Below, in pieces: positions 1 through 8,450 of a stretch of 50,905 nt of DNA; position 1 is the stretch's first letter; every line of letters begins with the position of its first letter. The notes under the pieces are model-generated. The model saw nothing but the letters and a program-made list of their open reading frames with translations. It did no database searches and had not been told where the DNA came from. Origin of the DNA: Prevotella sp. (GTDB lineage: Bacteria; Bacteroidota; Bacteroidia; Bacteroidales; Bacteroidaceae). Made by a program: the position numbers and the translations under genes. The DNA lies in assembly GCA_017471245.1 (NCBI GenBank), contig JAFUVB010000026.1:1-50905 (forward strand), written 5' to 3'.

Positions 1-363
1 GCGTTGATTGAAAGACTGGGGGGAGGTCAAGGGCAAAAACCTCCCCCAAAACGAGATTATTAACGCCATGTAGTGAGGCTTAGGTGAAAATCGTAGTTTT
101 TACAAATGGCTGAATATAAACGAATTGGAATTTTGTGAGGCTTAGAGCAAATGAGTGGTCTATTCCCTCCAGCTCCACAAGCCTACTCTGTTTAAAGGAG
201 TTTTTAGAAGCAAGAGGCAAGAAGCAAGAAGCAAGAGAATAGTATTTAGAAGCAAGAGGCAAGAAGCAAGAGATATGTACTGAGATACAGAGTTATATAT
301 GTCAGTCATGGTTCTATTCTCTTGCTTCTTGCCTCTTGCCTCTTGCTTCTAAGAAAGCATCCA
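1..363. repeat. Left-end non-coding stretch with GCAAGAR heptamer repeats
   Basis: No convincing gene lies here. Positions 19-27 and 39-47 form a 9-bp G/C hairpin (GGGGGAGGT and its complement) without a T-run. From about 200 to 272 the sequence is built of head-to-tail heptamers of the type GCAAGAA/GCAAGAG, in two blocks separated by a short AT spacer. At about 316-352 the same heptamers recur in inverted orientation (TTCTTGC, CTCTTGC), with one heptamer more than the matching left block. The whole can fold into a long hairpin just downstream of the amidase stop at 364. The same heptamer recurs at about 38180-38256. Confidence 0.75.
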
Positions 364-1248
364 TCAGTCGTCGAATCGCTTGAGAATGCTGCCGTATTGG
401 TCGATGCGGCGGTCGCGCAGGAACGGCCACCATCGGCGCACCAGCTCGTTGTGCTCCATGTCGATGTTCACGATGATGCTCTCTTCTTCGTTGTCGGAGG
501 CGCGATAGAACAGTTCTCCTTGCGGACCTGCAACGAAACTGCTGCCCCAGAACTGTATTCCTTCGGTTTGTCCTGACGGATCTTCCTCAAAGCCAACGCG
601 GTTAACTGCCACCACGGGGAGCCCGTTGGCCACGGCATGACCACGCATCACCGTTGTCCAAGCCTCGCGCTGCCGCTGCTGTTCCTGCTCATCGTCGTTT
701 GCGGCATAGCCAATGGCGGTGGGGTAGATGAGGATTTCGGCTCCGCGCAGGGCCATGAGGCGCGCTGCCTCGGGATACCACTGATCCCAACAAACGAGCA
801 CGCCCAGTCTTCCCACGCTGGTGTCGATGGGCTGGAACCCCATATCGCCGGGTGTGAAGTAGAATTTCTCATAGTAGGCAGGGTCGTCGGGGATGTGCAT
901 CTTGCGATATTTTCCGGCGATGGTTCCATCTTTCTCTATCACCACGGCGGTGTTGTGGTAGAGTCCTGGCGCACGCCGCTCGAAGAGCGAGGTTACGATC
1001 ACCACGCCCAATTGCTTGGCAAGTTTGCCGTAGAATGCCGTCGACGGACCGGGAATGGGTTCAGCCTGATCGAAGTTGTCCACATCCTCCACCTGACAGA
1101 AGTAGAGTCCGTTGTGCAGCTCCTGCAATACGATGAGCTCTGCGCCGCGCTTGGCAAGGTCGGTTATGCCTTCTGCCAGCCGCTTGATGTTGGTTTTCCT
1201 GTCGGCAACGTTGTGCTGTTGCAGGAATCCTATTTTTAGTTCTCGCAT
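364..1248 (-). CDS. aguB: N-carbamoylputrescine amidase (nitrilase superfamily)
   Basis: 294-aa cytoplasmic carbon-nitrogen hydrolase of full family length. The Glu-Lys-Cys triad is visible: E43 in LQELHNG, K116 in KYRKMHIP and C153 in VLVCWDQWYPEAAR. The DDPAYYEKFYF stretch after the lysine and the QWYPEAAR context are typical of AguB, which hydrolyses N-carbamoylputrescine to putrescine, CO2 and ammonia. Agmatine deiminase, the usual partner, is not in the window and could lie beyond the left edge. A minus-strand -7 element TACATTTG sits at 1272-1279, about 23 bases before the ATG. Another nitrilase-branch amidase is possible but less likely. Confidence 0.9.
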   Translation of the reverse strand: MRELKIGFLQQHNVADRKTNIKRLAEGITDLAKRGAELIVLQELHNGLYFCQVEDVDNFDQAEPIPGPSTAFYGKLAKQLGVVIVTSLFERRAPGLYHNTAVVIEKDGTIAGKYRKMHIPDDPAYYEKFYFTPGDMGFQPIDTSVGRLGVLVCWDQWYPEAARLMALRGAEILIYPTAIGYAANDDEQEQQRQREAWTTVMRGHAVANGLPVVAVNRVGFEEDPSGQTEGIQFWGSSFVAGPQGELFYRASDNEEESIIVNIDMEHNELVRRWWPFLRDRRIDQYGSILKRFDD

Positions 1249-1271
1249 GTCGTGTTATTTATTCTTTCCTG

Positions 1272-1279
1272 CAAATGTA
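1272..1279 (-). promoter_or_regulatory. -7 promoter element of aguB (TACATTTG)
   Basis: Reads TACATTTG on the minus strand, matching the Bacteroidetes TAnnTTTG signature, and is correctly placed for a short leader before the ATG at 1248. Confidence 0.6.
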
Positions 1280-1429
1280 AGGATAATCTGCGAGATATGC
1301 AAATAAAAGCGTCAATAAGTTGTTTTTATCATGCCATTTCCCGGCTGCCTGAAATCCTTTTCCCTATGCTAAAAATCAAGATAATCTGTCGCTGTGCGCA
1401 TTTCGCTGATATTCAGCTGTTTATTAAAG

Positions 1430-1574
1430 ATTCTGCGTTACCCGCTGCGTTACCTGCTGCGTTACCAAACGCGTATTTCATTGACCTTTGACCATTGAGC
1501 ATTGACCATTATTCATTGAGCATTGAAATACGCATGTGGTAACGCAGCAGGTAACGCAGCGGGTAACGCAGAAT
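1430..1574. repeat. Inverted-repeat element, copy 1 (GCTGCGTTACCY units)
   Basis: Two 49-bp arms, 1430-1478 and 1526-1574, are reverse complements with two mismatches. Each arm holds three 12-bp units of the type GCTGCGTTACCY. The 47-bp spacer consists of heptamers of the CATTGAC/CATTGAG type. Outside the arms a weaker inverted similarity continues for about 40 bp and includes TGAATATCA. Copies 2 and 3 lie near 19.9 and 38.2 kb. Confidence 0.85.
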
Positions 1575-1659
1575 TTCGTTTAAGTGGTTGAATATCAGTG
1601 AAATGCGCGTAGTGACACAACAACCCTTTTTTTCTTCGTAGGGAGGGTGTATGCATCTA

Positions 1660-1768
1660 TCTGTAAAACCTCATGTTTTGCCCACCGAAACATAAGGTCT
1701 TGAGAGGAAAAACCTCATGTTTTGGATGGCAAAAGCATAGGTTTTAAGCGTAAGAGCTATGCTTTTCA
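1660..1768. repeat. 22-bp phased array, locus 1 (5 units)
   Basis: Pseudo-palindromic cores of the type AAAACC-N3-TGTTTT or AAAAGC-ATA-GGTTTT have centres at 1672, 1694, 1716 and 1738, exactly 22 bp apart; a fifth is at 1759/1760. The array lies between the stop of the pectate lyase gene (1786) and inverted-repeat copy 1, 90 bp from the arm that ends at 1574. Confidence 0.85.
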
Positions 1769-1785
1769 ACGTTTGTTGCCAGTGT

Positions 1786-4425
1786 TTATGGCTTCTCGTT
1801 GCTGAACTGGAAGATGGTGGTGGAATGGAATTTCTCGCCAGGACGCAGTGTGGTTGAGGGGAATTGCGGCTGGTTGGGGCTGTCGGCAAAGTGGCATGTC
1901 TCGAAGCAAATAGCCGACCGCTTGGGGTAACCGATGCCCCCTTTGCCCTGCACGTTGCCTTTCAGCCCGTTGGCAGTGTAGATGTGCACGGCGGGTTCGG
2001 TGGTGTAAACGGTCAGTTGAATGCCGCTCGTGGAGTCGAACAGCTTGGCGGCAGGCAGGGCGATGTTGCCTCGCGTGTTCAGTTTCCATGCATGGTCGTA
2101 TCCGCCGGTTACGTTCAGCTGCTGGTTGTCCTCGTCGATGCGGTCGCCGATAGGGTGCATCGTCTTGAAGTGGAAGGGCGTTCCGGCTGTGGGAATCAGC
2201 CTGCCCGTCACTTGCTTTTTAGGCGAATACTCGGCAATGCTGTCGCTGTTCACCCACAATTGCTCATTCGTGACAGTCTTCCACGGCTCGCCGCTGATGT
2301 TGAAAAACGAGTGGTTGCTGGGATTAATCACCGTAGGCTTGTCGGTGGTTGCCTCATAGTCGAGTCGAAGAGCGTTGTCGTCGGTGAGCGTGAGGGTGAG
2401 TGTCAGGGTGAGATTTCCCGGAAATCCGTTTTCGCCGTCGGGCGAGAGATATTGCAATGTCAGGCTTTGCGGCTGCTGGCCGGTCACTTTCCACACGCGG
2501 TCGGCAAATCCCGGATAGCCGCCGTGGGATATATCCTTCACGCCAAAGCCCTGCAGCCGCACCTCTTCGCCATCGAGCACGTAGCGCGCACCGGTGATCC
2601 TGCCGATGTATCTGCCCACCGTTGCCCCGAAATTCTGCCGCAGGCTATGATAGGAATCCACGTTGTCGAAGCCGAGCACTACATCGGTCATGCCACCGTC
2701 TTTGTCGGGAACCAGCAGCGAGGCAATGCGCGCGCCGTAGTTGGTGATGCACACTTCGGCACCCTGACGGTTTTTCAGCACGTAGAGAGCCGTTGGCTGT
2801 CCGTCGATGGTGCTTTCAAAGTCGGCAAGTCTCAGCCCTGATGAAGTGATCTCTTGGTTGTTGCGCAGCTCGCGCATCAGTGTACACATGTTATGAATGT
2901 AGGTCTGTGTGGAGATGCCTTTGGTCTGGCGGTCGGAGTAGGGCGAAGTGTCATATTCATCGCCCACCATCGTGCTGGTGTATTCCCTCGATTCGCTCGT
3001 CGAGGGCATGCTTTCGGGGATGGGCTTGTAGGGGTTCGACATGGCACCGAGCGTACTCAGCCAGTAGCCTTGCGGCGTCAGGCTGTTGATGATGCTATAT
3101 GCCGACATGCCGCGACCTCTCCTTCGGGGTGCGTACACGTTGTAGTGATAGGCAGCCATCTGCTGCGGGCTCTTCCATGAAACCACTTTCATGCGGCTCA
3201 CGGTGTCGCAGAACTCCTTCAGCTGCTTGGTATTGATGAATGCGGCAGAGCTGTAGTGGGCGATGGTTCCGCGGATGTCCTGGTCGGTATAGTAGGTTCC
3301 GTTTTTCACATTGCCGCCTTTGCGGTGGACATATTGCGGCAGTTGCGTGTCGGGATCGATGAACCGGGGCACCAATATCTCGTCGCAGCTGCGCGGCGTG
3401 CCTCTCCACAGGCTCACAACGCTGTCGGGCAGCTGCTGGCTAACGATGAAACGGTAGGCCTTGTCGAAGCCTTGCAGGAACGATTTGTCGCCGGTCATGC
3501 TGTAGAAGCGTGCCAGACGGTGGATCATCTGCACGGTGGTGGCGGGGTTGATCGCCCTCGGCTCGTAGCTGCGGGCATGTGCGGGCTGCAGGTCGCGCTG
3601 TGTATACTGGTCACTCCATCCTGCCAGCGGTTCCTGATACTGCAAGTCGCGCAGCAGATACATGGCGTTCATGATGGGCTTTTCCAGGTCGGTGCGTCCA
3701 AGGTAGTGGTAGCAGTGGATCAGGAATTCAATGTTTCCCATCATCACGTCGTCGTTGAGCGTCACGAAAGGGGTGTAGTCGGGCTTGCCGTTGAAGGGAT
3801 GGTCGGTCTTGATGGGGTATCTTTGCGGCCATCCGCCGTTCTTGTATTGGCTTTTCAGCATGAAACGTATCACCTTGTCAACACTTTTGCCGAACTCTCT
3901 ATTGTTTTTCTCCTTGAAGATACGTAGCATGAACTCGGCGCTGCTGGCAGTAGCCTCGTCGTCGAAGGTGGCATTGCCGTAGTAATGCTGGAATTCCTCC
4001 AAGCGCCAAGCCTGCCGTCCGATGGTGTTATACCATTGTTTTGCCGACTTCTCACCGGCAAAGTCGTGCATGTAGTTCCATCCGCCGCAGCTCTTCTGCG
4101 CACCAATGAGCGCCCTTGCCACGCGGCATGCCTGTTCGTAATAGTATTCATCGCCGGTGGCATGATAGGCATCTAAGAGCAAATGCCCCACGTCGGGGGT
4201 TGAAGGCGACTGCATCCAGATCATGGTGGGGTAGGCTTCCATCTCGCCCCACTGCCGCGAATGGTCGGGCAGATAGTTCCATACGAATCCGCCGCGATAG
4301 CTCAGCGAGTCCATCATGTATTGAGTGGCGCGCTTCATCGTATTCAAGATGGCATCCTTGTCGGTCTGTGCGTGGAGCATCAGCGGCACCACGGTCATGG
4401 TTAATATTAGCTTTAATGTCTTCAT
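1786..4425 (-). CDS. Secreted PL10 pectate lyase fused to an aldose 1-epimerase domain
   Basis: 879 aa with an N-terminal signal peptide ending near HAQ. Residues about 25-510 resemble the PelA/Pel-15E (PL10, alpha/alpha toroid) pectate lyases: a DDEATASSAEFMLRIF helix near 155-170, NGGWPQRYP near 197-204 and a Phe/Thr-Leu-Asn-Asp-Asp stretch near 220. Residues about 545-879 are a galactose-mutarotase domain with H634 in ISHGG, H705 in NPSNHSFFN and E842 in CFETCHFADSPN, matching its two histidines and catalytic glutamate. A Thr-Leu run at about 672-681 is low complexity. The lyase would cleave polygalacturonan and the second domain would equilibrate sugar anomers. The stop of the GH43 gene lies 29 bp upstream, so the two form an operon. 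I cannot judge how widespread this fusion is. Confidence 0.85.
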   Translation of the reverse strand: MKTLKLILTMTVVPLMLHAQTDKDAILNTMKRATQYMMDSLSYRGGFVWNYLPDHSRQWGEMEAYPTMIWMQSPSTPDVGHLLLDAYHATGDEYYYEQACRVARALIGAQKSCGGWNYMHDFAGEKSAKQWYNTIGRQAWRLEEFQHYYGNATFDDEATASSAEFMLRIFKEKNNREFGKSVDKVIRFMLKSQYKNGGWPQRYPIKTDHPFNGKPDYTPFVTLNDDVMMGNIEFLIHCYHYLGRTDLEKPIMNAMYLLRDLQYQEPLAGWSDQYTQRDLQPAHARSYEPRAINPATTVQMIHRLARFYSMTGDKSFLQGFDKAYRFIVSQQLPDSVVSLWRGTPRSCDEILVPRFIDPDTQLPQYVHRKGGNVKNGTYYTDQDIRGTIAHYSSAAFINTKQLKEFCDTVSRMKVVSWKSPQQMAAYHYNVYAPRRRGRGMSAYSIINSLTPQGYWLSTLGAMSNPYKPIPESMPSTSESREYTSTMVGDEYDTSPYSDRQTKGISTQTYIHNMCTLMRELRNNQEITSSGLRLADFESTIDGQPTALYVLKNRQGAEVCITNYGARIASLLVPDKDGGMTDVVLGFDNVDSYHSLRQNFGATVGRYIGRITGARYVLDGEEVRLQGFGVKDISHGGYPGFADRVWKVTGQQPQSLTLQYLSPDGENGFPGNLTLTLTLTLTDDNALRLDYEATTDKPTVINPSNHSFFNISGEPWKTVTNEQLWVNSDSIAEYSPKKQVTGRLIPTAGTPFHFKTMHPIGDRIDEDNQQLNVTGGYDHAWKLNTRGNIALPAAKLFDSTSGIQLTVYTTEPAVHIYTANGLKGNVQGKGGIGYPKRSAICFETCHFADSPNQPQFPSTTLRPGEKFHSTTIFQFSNEKP

Positions 4426-4454
4426 GCTTGTTTTTCTTTTCGTTCAGGGCTTGC

Positions 4455-5981
4455 CTATTCCAACTCGCGATACCTGAAATTGCTGAACACCGCATGGCCT
4501 GAGCCGCAGGCAAACACACCAGGCAGCACGCTCTGGAATTCATAAAGCGTGTTGTGGTTGTAGCCGGAGCAGTCCATGCCCCATGTTTCGCGATTCCAAT
4601 TGATGCCGTCGTAGCTGTACCAACCGGTCACGATGCAGTCGCGATTCACCAAACGGAGCCACAGCCGGGTGGTTTCGCCGTTGCCGTGGGTGCCTGCGCG
4701 CGATTTGCCACCCTTGCGATAGCGGTAGCGGTTCTGCTTGTCGAAGCCCGTTCCTTGATAGAACTGGCTGTTGTAGTACATCACCAGTCCTGCGGTAACG
4801 TCGCCTTGCAGTTCGATTTCTGCCTCAATCTCATAGCGATGTGCGCCAGAGATGAACATCAGCGGTGCCGACGAGCCGGGATCATTGCCTTTTGCCTGCA
4901 GGGTGAGCACTCCGTTGGCTGTCTTCACGCGCTCCGGGTTGAAGGCCTTATAGAATTTCCAGTCTAAACCCAGCCTGAATTCAGAGAGATTGCCGTGGCG
5001 GTCGGCATTGAATGCTTTGTTGAAGGGGAGCGCAATGGGCTGAGCCACGTCCACATAGTCATAGCGGTGGAACCATCCGTCGCTGCCAAGATACACGGGT
5101 TCTAACAAAGTCTGCCGTCCGAGGCAGGTGAAATCTTTCTCATAGCTGTGATACACCACATACCAACGGCCGTCGGGAGTGTCGATCAGCGAGCCGTGAC
5201 CCTTGCTCCACCACCGTTCATCCTTGCTCCAGGTGTGCACGAGCGGGTTATTGGGGGCATTCACCCACGGACCGTTGATGCTTTCCGAGCGTGCCTGGGT
5301 GATCATGTGGCTCGTGGGAGGGCCGGCCGTGCCGCCTTCGGCATTCAGATAATAATAGTATTTGCCAATCTTTCGCAGCTTCGGACCTTCTAAGCACATG
5401 CCTTCCGTCTCCCATTCCTCGGGATATATCCATCCGTGATACACGGTCTCTTCTGTGCCGGGAACGACGGAAAGCCCGTCGGATGCGAGTTTCGCACGCC
5501 GTCCGCCACTCATGAAAAGCCATCGCGTGCCGTCGTCGCCCACCACATGACAGGGGTCGATGTTGCCAATGTGCAGGTCAATGGGGTCGCTCCACGGTCC
5601 GTAAGGGCTGTCTGCCCACACCACGAAATTGCTCCTGCTCTGCGTGGCAACGGTGAAATAGATGTAATACTTGTCTTTATACTTGCAGATGTCGGGCGCC
5701 CACACGCTGCCCAGATAGGTTTTCAGGGCATAGCTGATGGGTTCCCAGTGAACGAGATCCTTGCTGTGGAACACCACTAAGCCCGGTTGGTAGTCGAAAG
5801 CAGAGTGGGTCATGTAGTAGTCTTCGCCCTCGCGCATGATTGTCGGGTCGGGATAGTCGCCGCCTAAGATGGGGTTTGTAAACGTCTGGGCATGCACATT
5901 CACGGGGCAGATACCGAAAAGCAAAACGGCCAGCATGCTTTTCCATGCGGCAGCCATTCTCAACGAAAAACTCTTTTTCAT
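4455..5981 (-). CDS. Secreted glycoside hydrolase family 43 (arabinofuranosidase/xylosidase type)
   Basis: Five-bladed propeller GH43 enzyme of about 508 aa with a signal peptide. Counting from the upstream in-frame ATG at 5990, the catalytic residues are D48 in DYPDPT (base), D145 in GNIDPCHV (pKa modulator) and E201 in CLEGPK (acid). Residues from about 330 to the end form the C-terminal beta-sandwich that accompanies many GH43 enzymes (LGLDWKFYK onward). I prefer the ATG at 5981 (MKKSFSL) because it gives a standard signal peptide; the one at 5990 adds only Met-Asn-Cys. First gene of a pectin/arabinan operon with the PL10 gene. Exact substrate cannot be read from sequence. Confidence 0.88.
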   Translation of the reverse strand: MKKSFSLRMAAAWKSMLAVLLFGICPVNVHAQTFTNPILGGDYPDPTIMREGEDYYMTHSAFDYQPGLVVFHSKDLVHWEPISYALKTYLGSVWAPDICKYKDKYYIYFTVATQSRSNFVVWADSPYGPWSDPIDLHIGNIDPCHVVGDDGTRWLFMSGGRRAKLASDGLSVVPGTEETVYHGWIYPEEWETEGMCLEGPKLRKIGKYYYYLNAEGGTAGPPTSHMITQARSESINGPWVNAPNNPLVHTWSKDERWWSKGHGSLIDTPDGRWYVVYHSYEKDFTCLGRQTLLEPVYLGSDGWFHRYDYVDVAQPIALPFNKAFNADRHGNLSEFRLGLDWKFYKAFNPERVKTANGVLTLQAKGNDPGSSAPLMFISGAHRYEIEAEIELQGDVTAGLVMYYNSQFYQGTGFDKQNRYRYRKGGKSRAGTHGNGETTRLWLRLVNRDCIVTGWYSYDGINWNRETWGMDCSGYNHNTLYEFQSVLPGVFACGSGHAVFSNFRYRELE

Positions 5982-6026
5982 ACAATTCATGAATCAATAA
6001 ATAATGGTTCGCAGATAAAAAAACTT

Positions 6027-6084
6027 CCTTTGCATCGACAGAATATGAATAGTTTTTCCTACCTTTGCATCAAAATGACGGAAT
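6027..6084 (+). promoter_or_regulatory. Promoter of the 6085 lipoprotein, partly duplicated
   Basis: TACCTTTG at about 6060-6067 is a -7 element ending some 17 bases before the ATG at 6085. A stretch beginning CCTTTGCATC and ending GAATATGA occurs twice (from about 6027 and from about 6062), so part of the promoter region is a short direct repeat. Confidence 0.55.
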
Positions 6085-6477
6085 ATGAGAAGATTTGTAA
6101 TCATAATGGCGGCAGCGTTGTGCCTGGTTTCGTGCCAGTCAAAGCATGAAAAGCTGCAAAGGGAAATCCAGCAGCGGCGTTCAGCCTTGGAGCATCATCA
6201 GGATTCAGCCTTGGAAGCATCGCAGAAAGAGGTGGAAAGGCTCGACAAGGAACTGCAGAAAGTGAATGCTGAATACAACAAGATGAAGACTGCCGCCGAG
6301 GCAGCGCATGCCGCAGGCACGGCAACTGCCGAACAGCTCACGCGAACCACGCAGATGCACATGCACCGCGACTCTCTGCAGGTGCAGTTTGATGTGATGT
6401 GCGCCAAGATTAAGTATATCAACAAGCGCAAGCAGCAGCATCAGGAAGGCCTCGTTCCCCGGAATATGCACAAGTAG
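6085..6477 (+). CDS. Small coiled-coil lipoprotein of unknown function
   Basis: 130 aa. The N-terminus is a lipoprotein signal with lipobox LVSC, the cysteine being residue 17. Residues about 22-75 are highly charged and heptad-like (LQREIQQ, LDKELQKVN), suggesting a coiled coil; the C-terminus is basic. It is probably an inner- or outer-membrane lipoprotein exposed to the periplasm. I do not recognise the family. It is divergent from the GH43 gene and has its own promoter just upstream. No catalytic motif is visible. Confidence 0.7.
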   Translation: MRRFVIIMAAALCLVSCQSKHEKLQREIQQRRSALEHHQDSALEASQKEVERLDKELQKVNAEYNKMKTAAEAAHAAGTATAEQLTRTTQMHMHRDSLQVQFDVMCAKIKYINKRKQQHQEGLVPRNMHK

Positions 6478-6568
6478 ACCGGCTGGCACAACCGCCGGAT
6501 TGGCAGCAAATAGCATCTCAAAGGGCGTTATTCTTACGAAATCATTTGTTTATCTCGCAGAATCTTCG

Positions 6569-6576
6569 TAACTTTG
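6569..6576 (+). promoter_or_regulatory. -7 promoter element TAACTTTG for the DUF1599 gene
   Basis: TAACTTTG at 6569-6576 with a -33 type TTTG at 6545-6548, 20 bases apart, the standard Bacteroidetes spacing. It rules out the upstream in-frame ATG at 6546 and favours the start at 6597. Confidence 0.75.
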
Positions 6577-6596
6577 CATCGATTTTGAGAAAGAAC

Positions 6597-7148
6597 ATGG
6601 CAAAAGACTTGCAACATACAGAGGAACAATTCAAGGGTGTGATGGCTGAATGCCGTGCGCTCTTCGAAAAGAAACTCCACGACTACGGGGCTTCATGGCG
6701 CATATTGCGCCCGTCGTCGCTTACCGACCAGCTGTTCATCAAGGCGAAACGCATCCGCTCGTTGGAAATTAAAAAGGTGTCGCGAGTGGGTGAAGGCATC
6801 CGTCCGGAGTTCATTGCGCTCATCAACTACGGCATTGTGGGGCTGATACAGCTTGCCCGCGACTATGTGGATGAGGTGGATATGGAGCCCGAAGAGGCGA
6901 TGTCGCTCTACGATCACTATGCCGGCGATGCGCTTGAGCTGATGTTGCGGAAGAATCACGACTATGACGAGGCATGGCGAAGCATGCGCGTGAGTTCTTA
7001 TACCGACTTTATTCTCACCAAGATTCAGCGAATCAAGGAGATTGAAGATATACAAGGTGCCACGCTGGTGAGCGAAGGCATCGATGCCAACTATATGGAC
7101 ATCATCAACTATGCGGTGTTCGGGGCAATCAAACTGAGTGAGCAATGA
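6597..7148 (+). CDS. DUF1599 domain protein (two internal repeats)
   Basis: 183 aa from the ATG at 6597 (MAKDLQHTEEQ). The protein holds two copies of the same unit: KKLHDYGASWRILRPSSLTDQLFIKAKRI and, about 100 residues on, RKNHDYDEAWRSMRVSSYTDFILTKIQRI. That is the DUF1599 layout; biochemical function is not known to me. The in-frame ATG at 6546 lies upstream of the promoter and is not the start. The stop overlaps the next start by four bases (ATGA), so it is translationally coupled to the DoxX-like gene. First gene of the tpiA-folE operon. Confidence 0.85.
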   Translation: MAKDLQHTEEQFKGVMAECRALFEKKLHDYGASWRILRPSSLTDQLFIKAKRIRSLEIKKVSRVGEGIRPEFIALINYGIVGLIQLARDYVDEVDMEPEEAMSLYDHYAGDALELMLRKNHDYDEAWRSMRVSSYTDFILTKIQRIKEIEDIQGATLVSEGIDANYMDIINYAVFGAIKLSEQ

Positions 7149-8410
7149 GCGTGATAGTGAACATCTGCCGTTTCGTTGTCGCGCTAACGTTCATCTTTTC
7201 GGGCTTCGTGAAGGCGATAGACCCGCTCGGCACCCAATACAAAATTGAGGATTACATCAAGGCAGCGGGCTTAGGCGATGTCATCTACAGCCAATGGCTC
7301 ACGCTGGGAGCATCGGTATTCCTGTCGGCCGTGGAGTTTTGCACGGGTGTGCTGCTGCTTTTTGCCATCCATCGCCGCATTGTCAGCAAGGTGGCAGTGG
7401 TGTTCATGGCGGTGATGACGGCCGTAACGCTGTGGCTGTGGATAGCTAATCCCATTTCCGACTGCGGATGTTTCGGCGATGCCATACACCTGAGCAACGG
7501 GCAGACACTGCTTAAAAACATCGTGCTGCTGGCATGCGCCGCAGTGATTGCATGGAAACCGCTGCGCATGATGAGGTTCATCAGCAAGAGCAACCAGTGG
7601 ATTGTGATGAACTACACGGTGCTCTTCATCCTGGCATCCAGCATTTGGAGCCTCTACGACCTGCCTCTTTTCGACTTCCGCCCCTATCACGTAGGAGCCA
7701 ACATCCCACAAGGAATGGAGATTCCAGAGGGAGAAAAGCAACCGGAATTTGAGACAACGTTCATCATGGAGAAAGACGGAGAGCAAAAAGAATTCACTCT
7801 CGACGAGTATCCGGATTCCACTTGGACGTTTATAGACAGCAAAACCAGGCAGGTGAGCGAAGGATATGTGTCGCCGATTCATGACTTCTCAATCGTAAGA
7901 ACCACCGACGGCGAAGACATTACCGAAGATGTGCTCTCGCGCGAGGGCTATACCTTCCTGCTCATATCTCCTCATTTAGAGCAGGCGAGCGACAGCAACT
8001 TCGGCGAAATCGACCAGATTGCCGAATATGCACAGGAACATGGCTATCCGTTTTATTGCCTCACGGCAAGCAATGAGGATGCTATCGAGCGGTGGAGAGA
8101 GATAACCGGGGCGGAATATGAGTTCTGCACCACCGACGAAACAACGCTGAAGACCATCATCAGAAGCAATCCCGGGCTGCTGCTGCTCAGAAGCGGTACG
8201 GTGATCAGGAAGTGGAGCCACAACCATTTGCCCGCCATGGATGCCGAAACAGCAGCAATGCCGATGGAAAAACTGCCGATAGGGAAGATGCCCGAAGACT
8301 CGGTGCCGCGGAAAATAGCACTTATCCTGATGTGGTTTGCACTTCCGCTCTTCCTGCTCACGCTCGCCGACCGCCTGTGGGCATGGACAAAATGGCTGAA
8401 AAAGAAATAA
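7145..8410 (+). CDS. DoxX/MauE-like membrane protein with thioredoxin-like C-terminal part
   Basis: 421 aa. Residues 1-170 carry about five hydrophobic helices with the motif SDCGCFGD (C107, C109), as in MauE/DoxX-type membrane proteins linked to disulphide chemistry. Residues about 180-385 form a soluble domain suggestive of a thioredoxin-like fold (YTFLLISPHLEQAS), and a last helix near 395-412 precedes a basic tail. Bacteroidetes proteins of this kind are usually found beside DUF1599 and tpiA, as here. A role in extracytoplasmic redox folding is inference; the substrate is unknown. Coupled to the preceding gene by a 4-nt overlap. Confidence 0.75.
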   Translation: MSVIVNICRFVVALTFIFSGFVKAIDPLGTQYKIEDYIKAAGLGDVIYSQWLTLGASVFLSAVEFCTGVLLLFAIHRRIVSKVAVVFMAVMTAVTLWLWIANPISDCGCFGDAIHLSNGQTLLKNIVLLACAAVIAWKPLRMMRFISKSNQWIVMNYTVLFILASSIWSLYDLPLFDFRPYHVGANIPQGMEIPEGEKQPEFETTFIMEKDGEQKEFTLDEYPDSTWTFIDSKTRQVSEGYVSPIHDFSIVRTTDGEDITEDVLSREGYTFLLISPHLEQASDSNFGEIDQIAEYAQEHGYPFYCLTASNEDAIERWREITGAEYEFCTTDETTLKTIIRSNPGLLLLRSGTVIRKWSHNHLPAMDAETAAMPMEKLPIGKMPEDSVPRKIALILMWFALPLFLLTLADRLWAWTKWLKKK

Positions 8411-8450
8411 TACAAGCAACAATATATACTACAAATTAAGGTAAAAGAAT

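Noticed and set aside
80-262. Minus-strand open frame at the left end
   Set aside because: It is translated heptamer repeat (LASCFLPLASK pattern), not a protein.
1864-2841. Plus-strand open frame (325 codons) opposite the mutarotase domain
   Set aside because: Shadow of the conserved minus-strand gene; no plausible protein features.
1786-5981. A full polysaccharide utilisation locus
   Set aside because: The GH43 and PL10 genes form an operon, but there is no SusC/SusD pair or hybrid sensor in the window.
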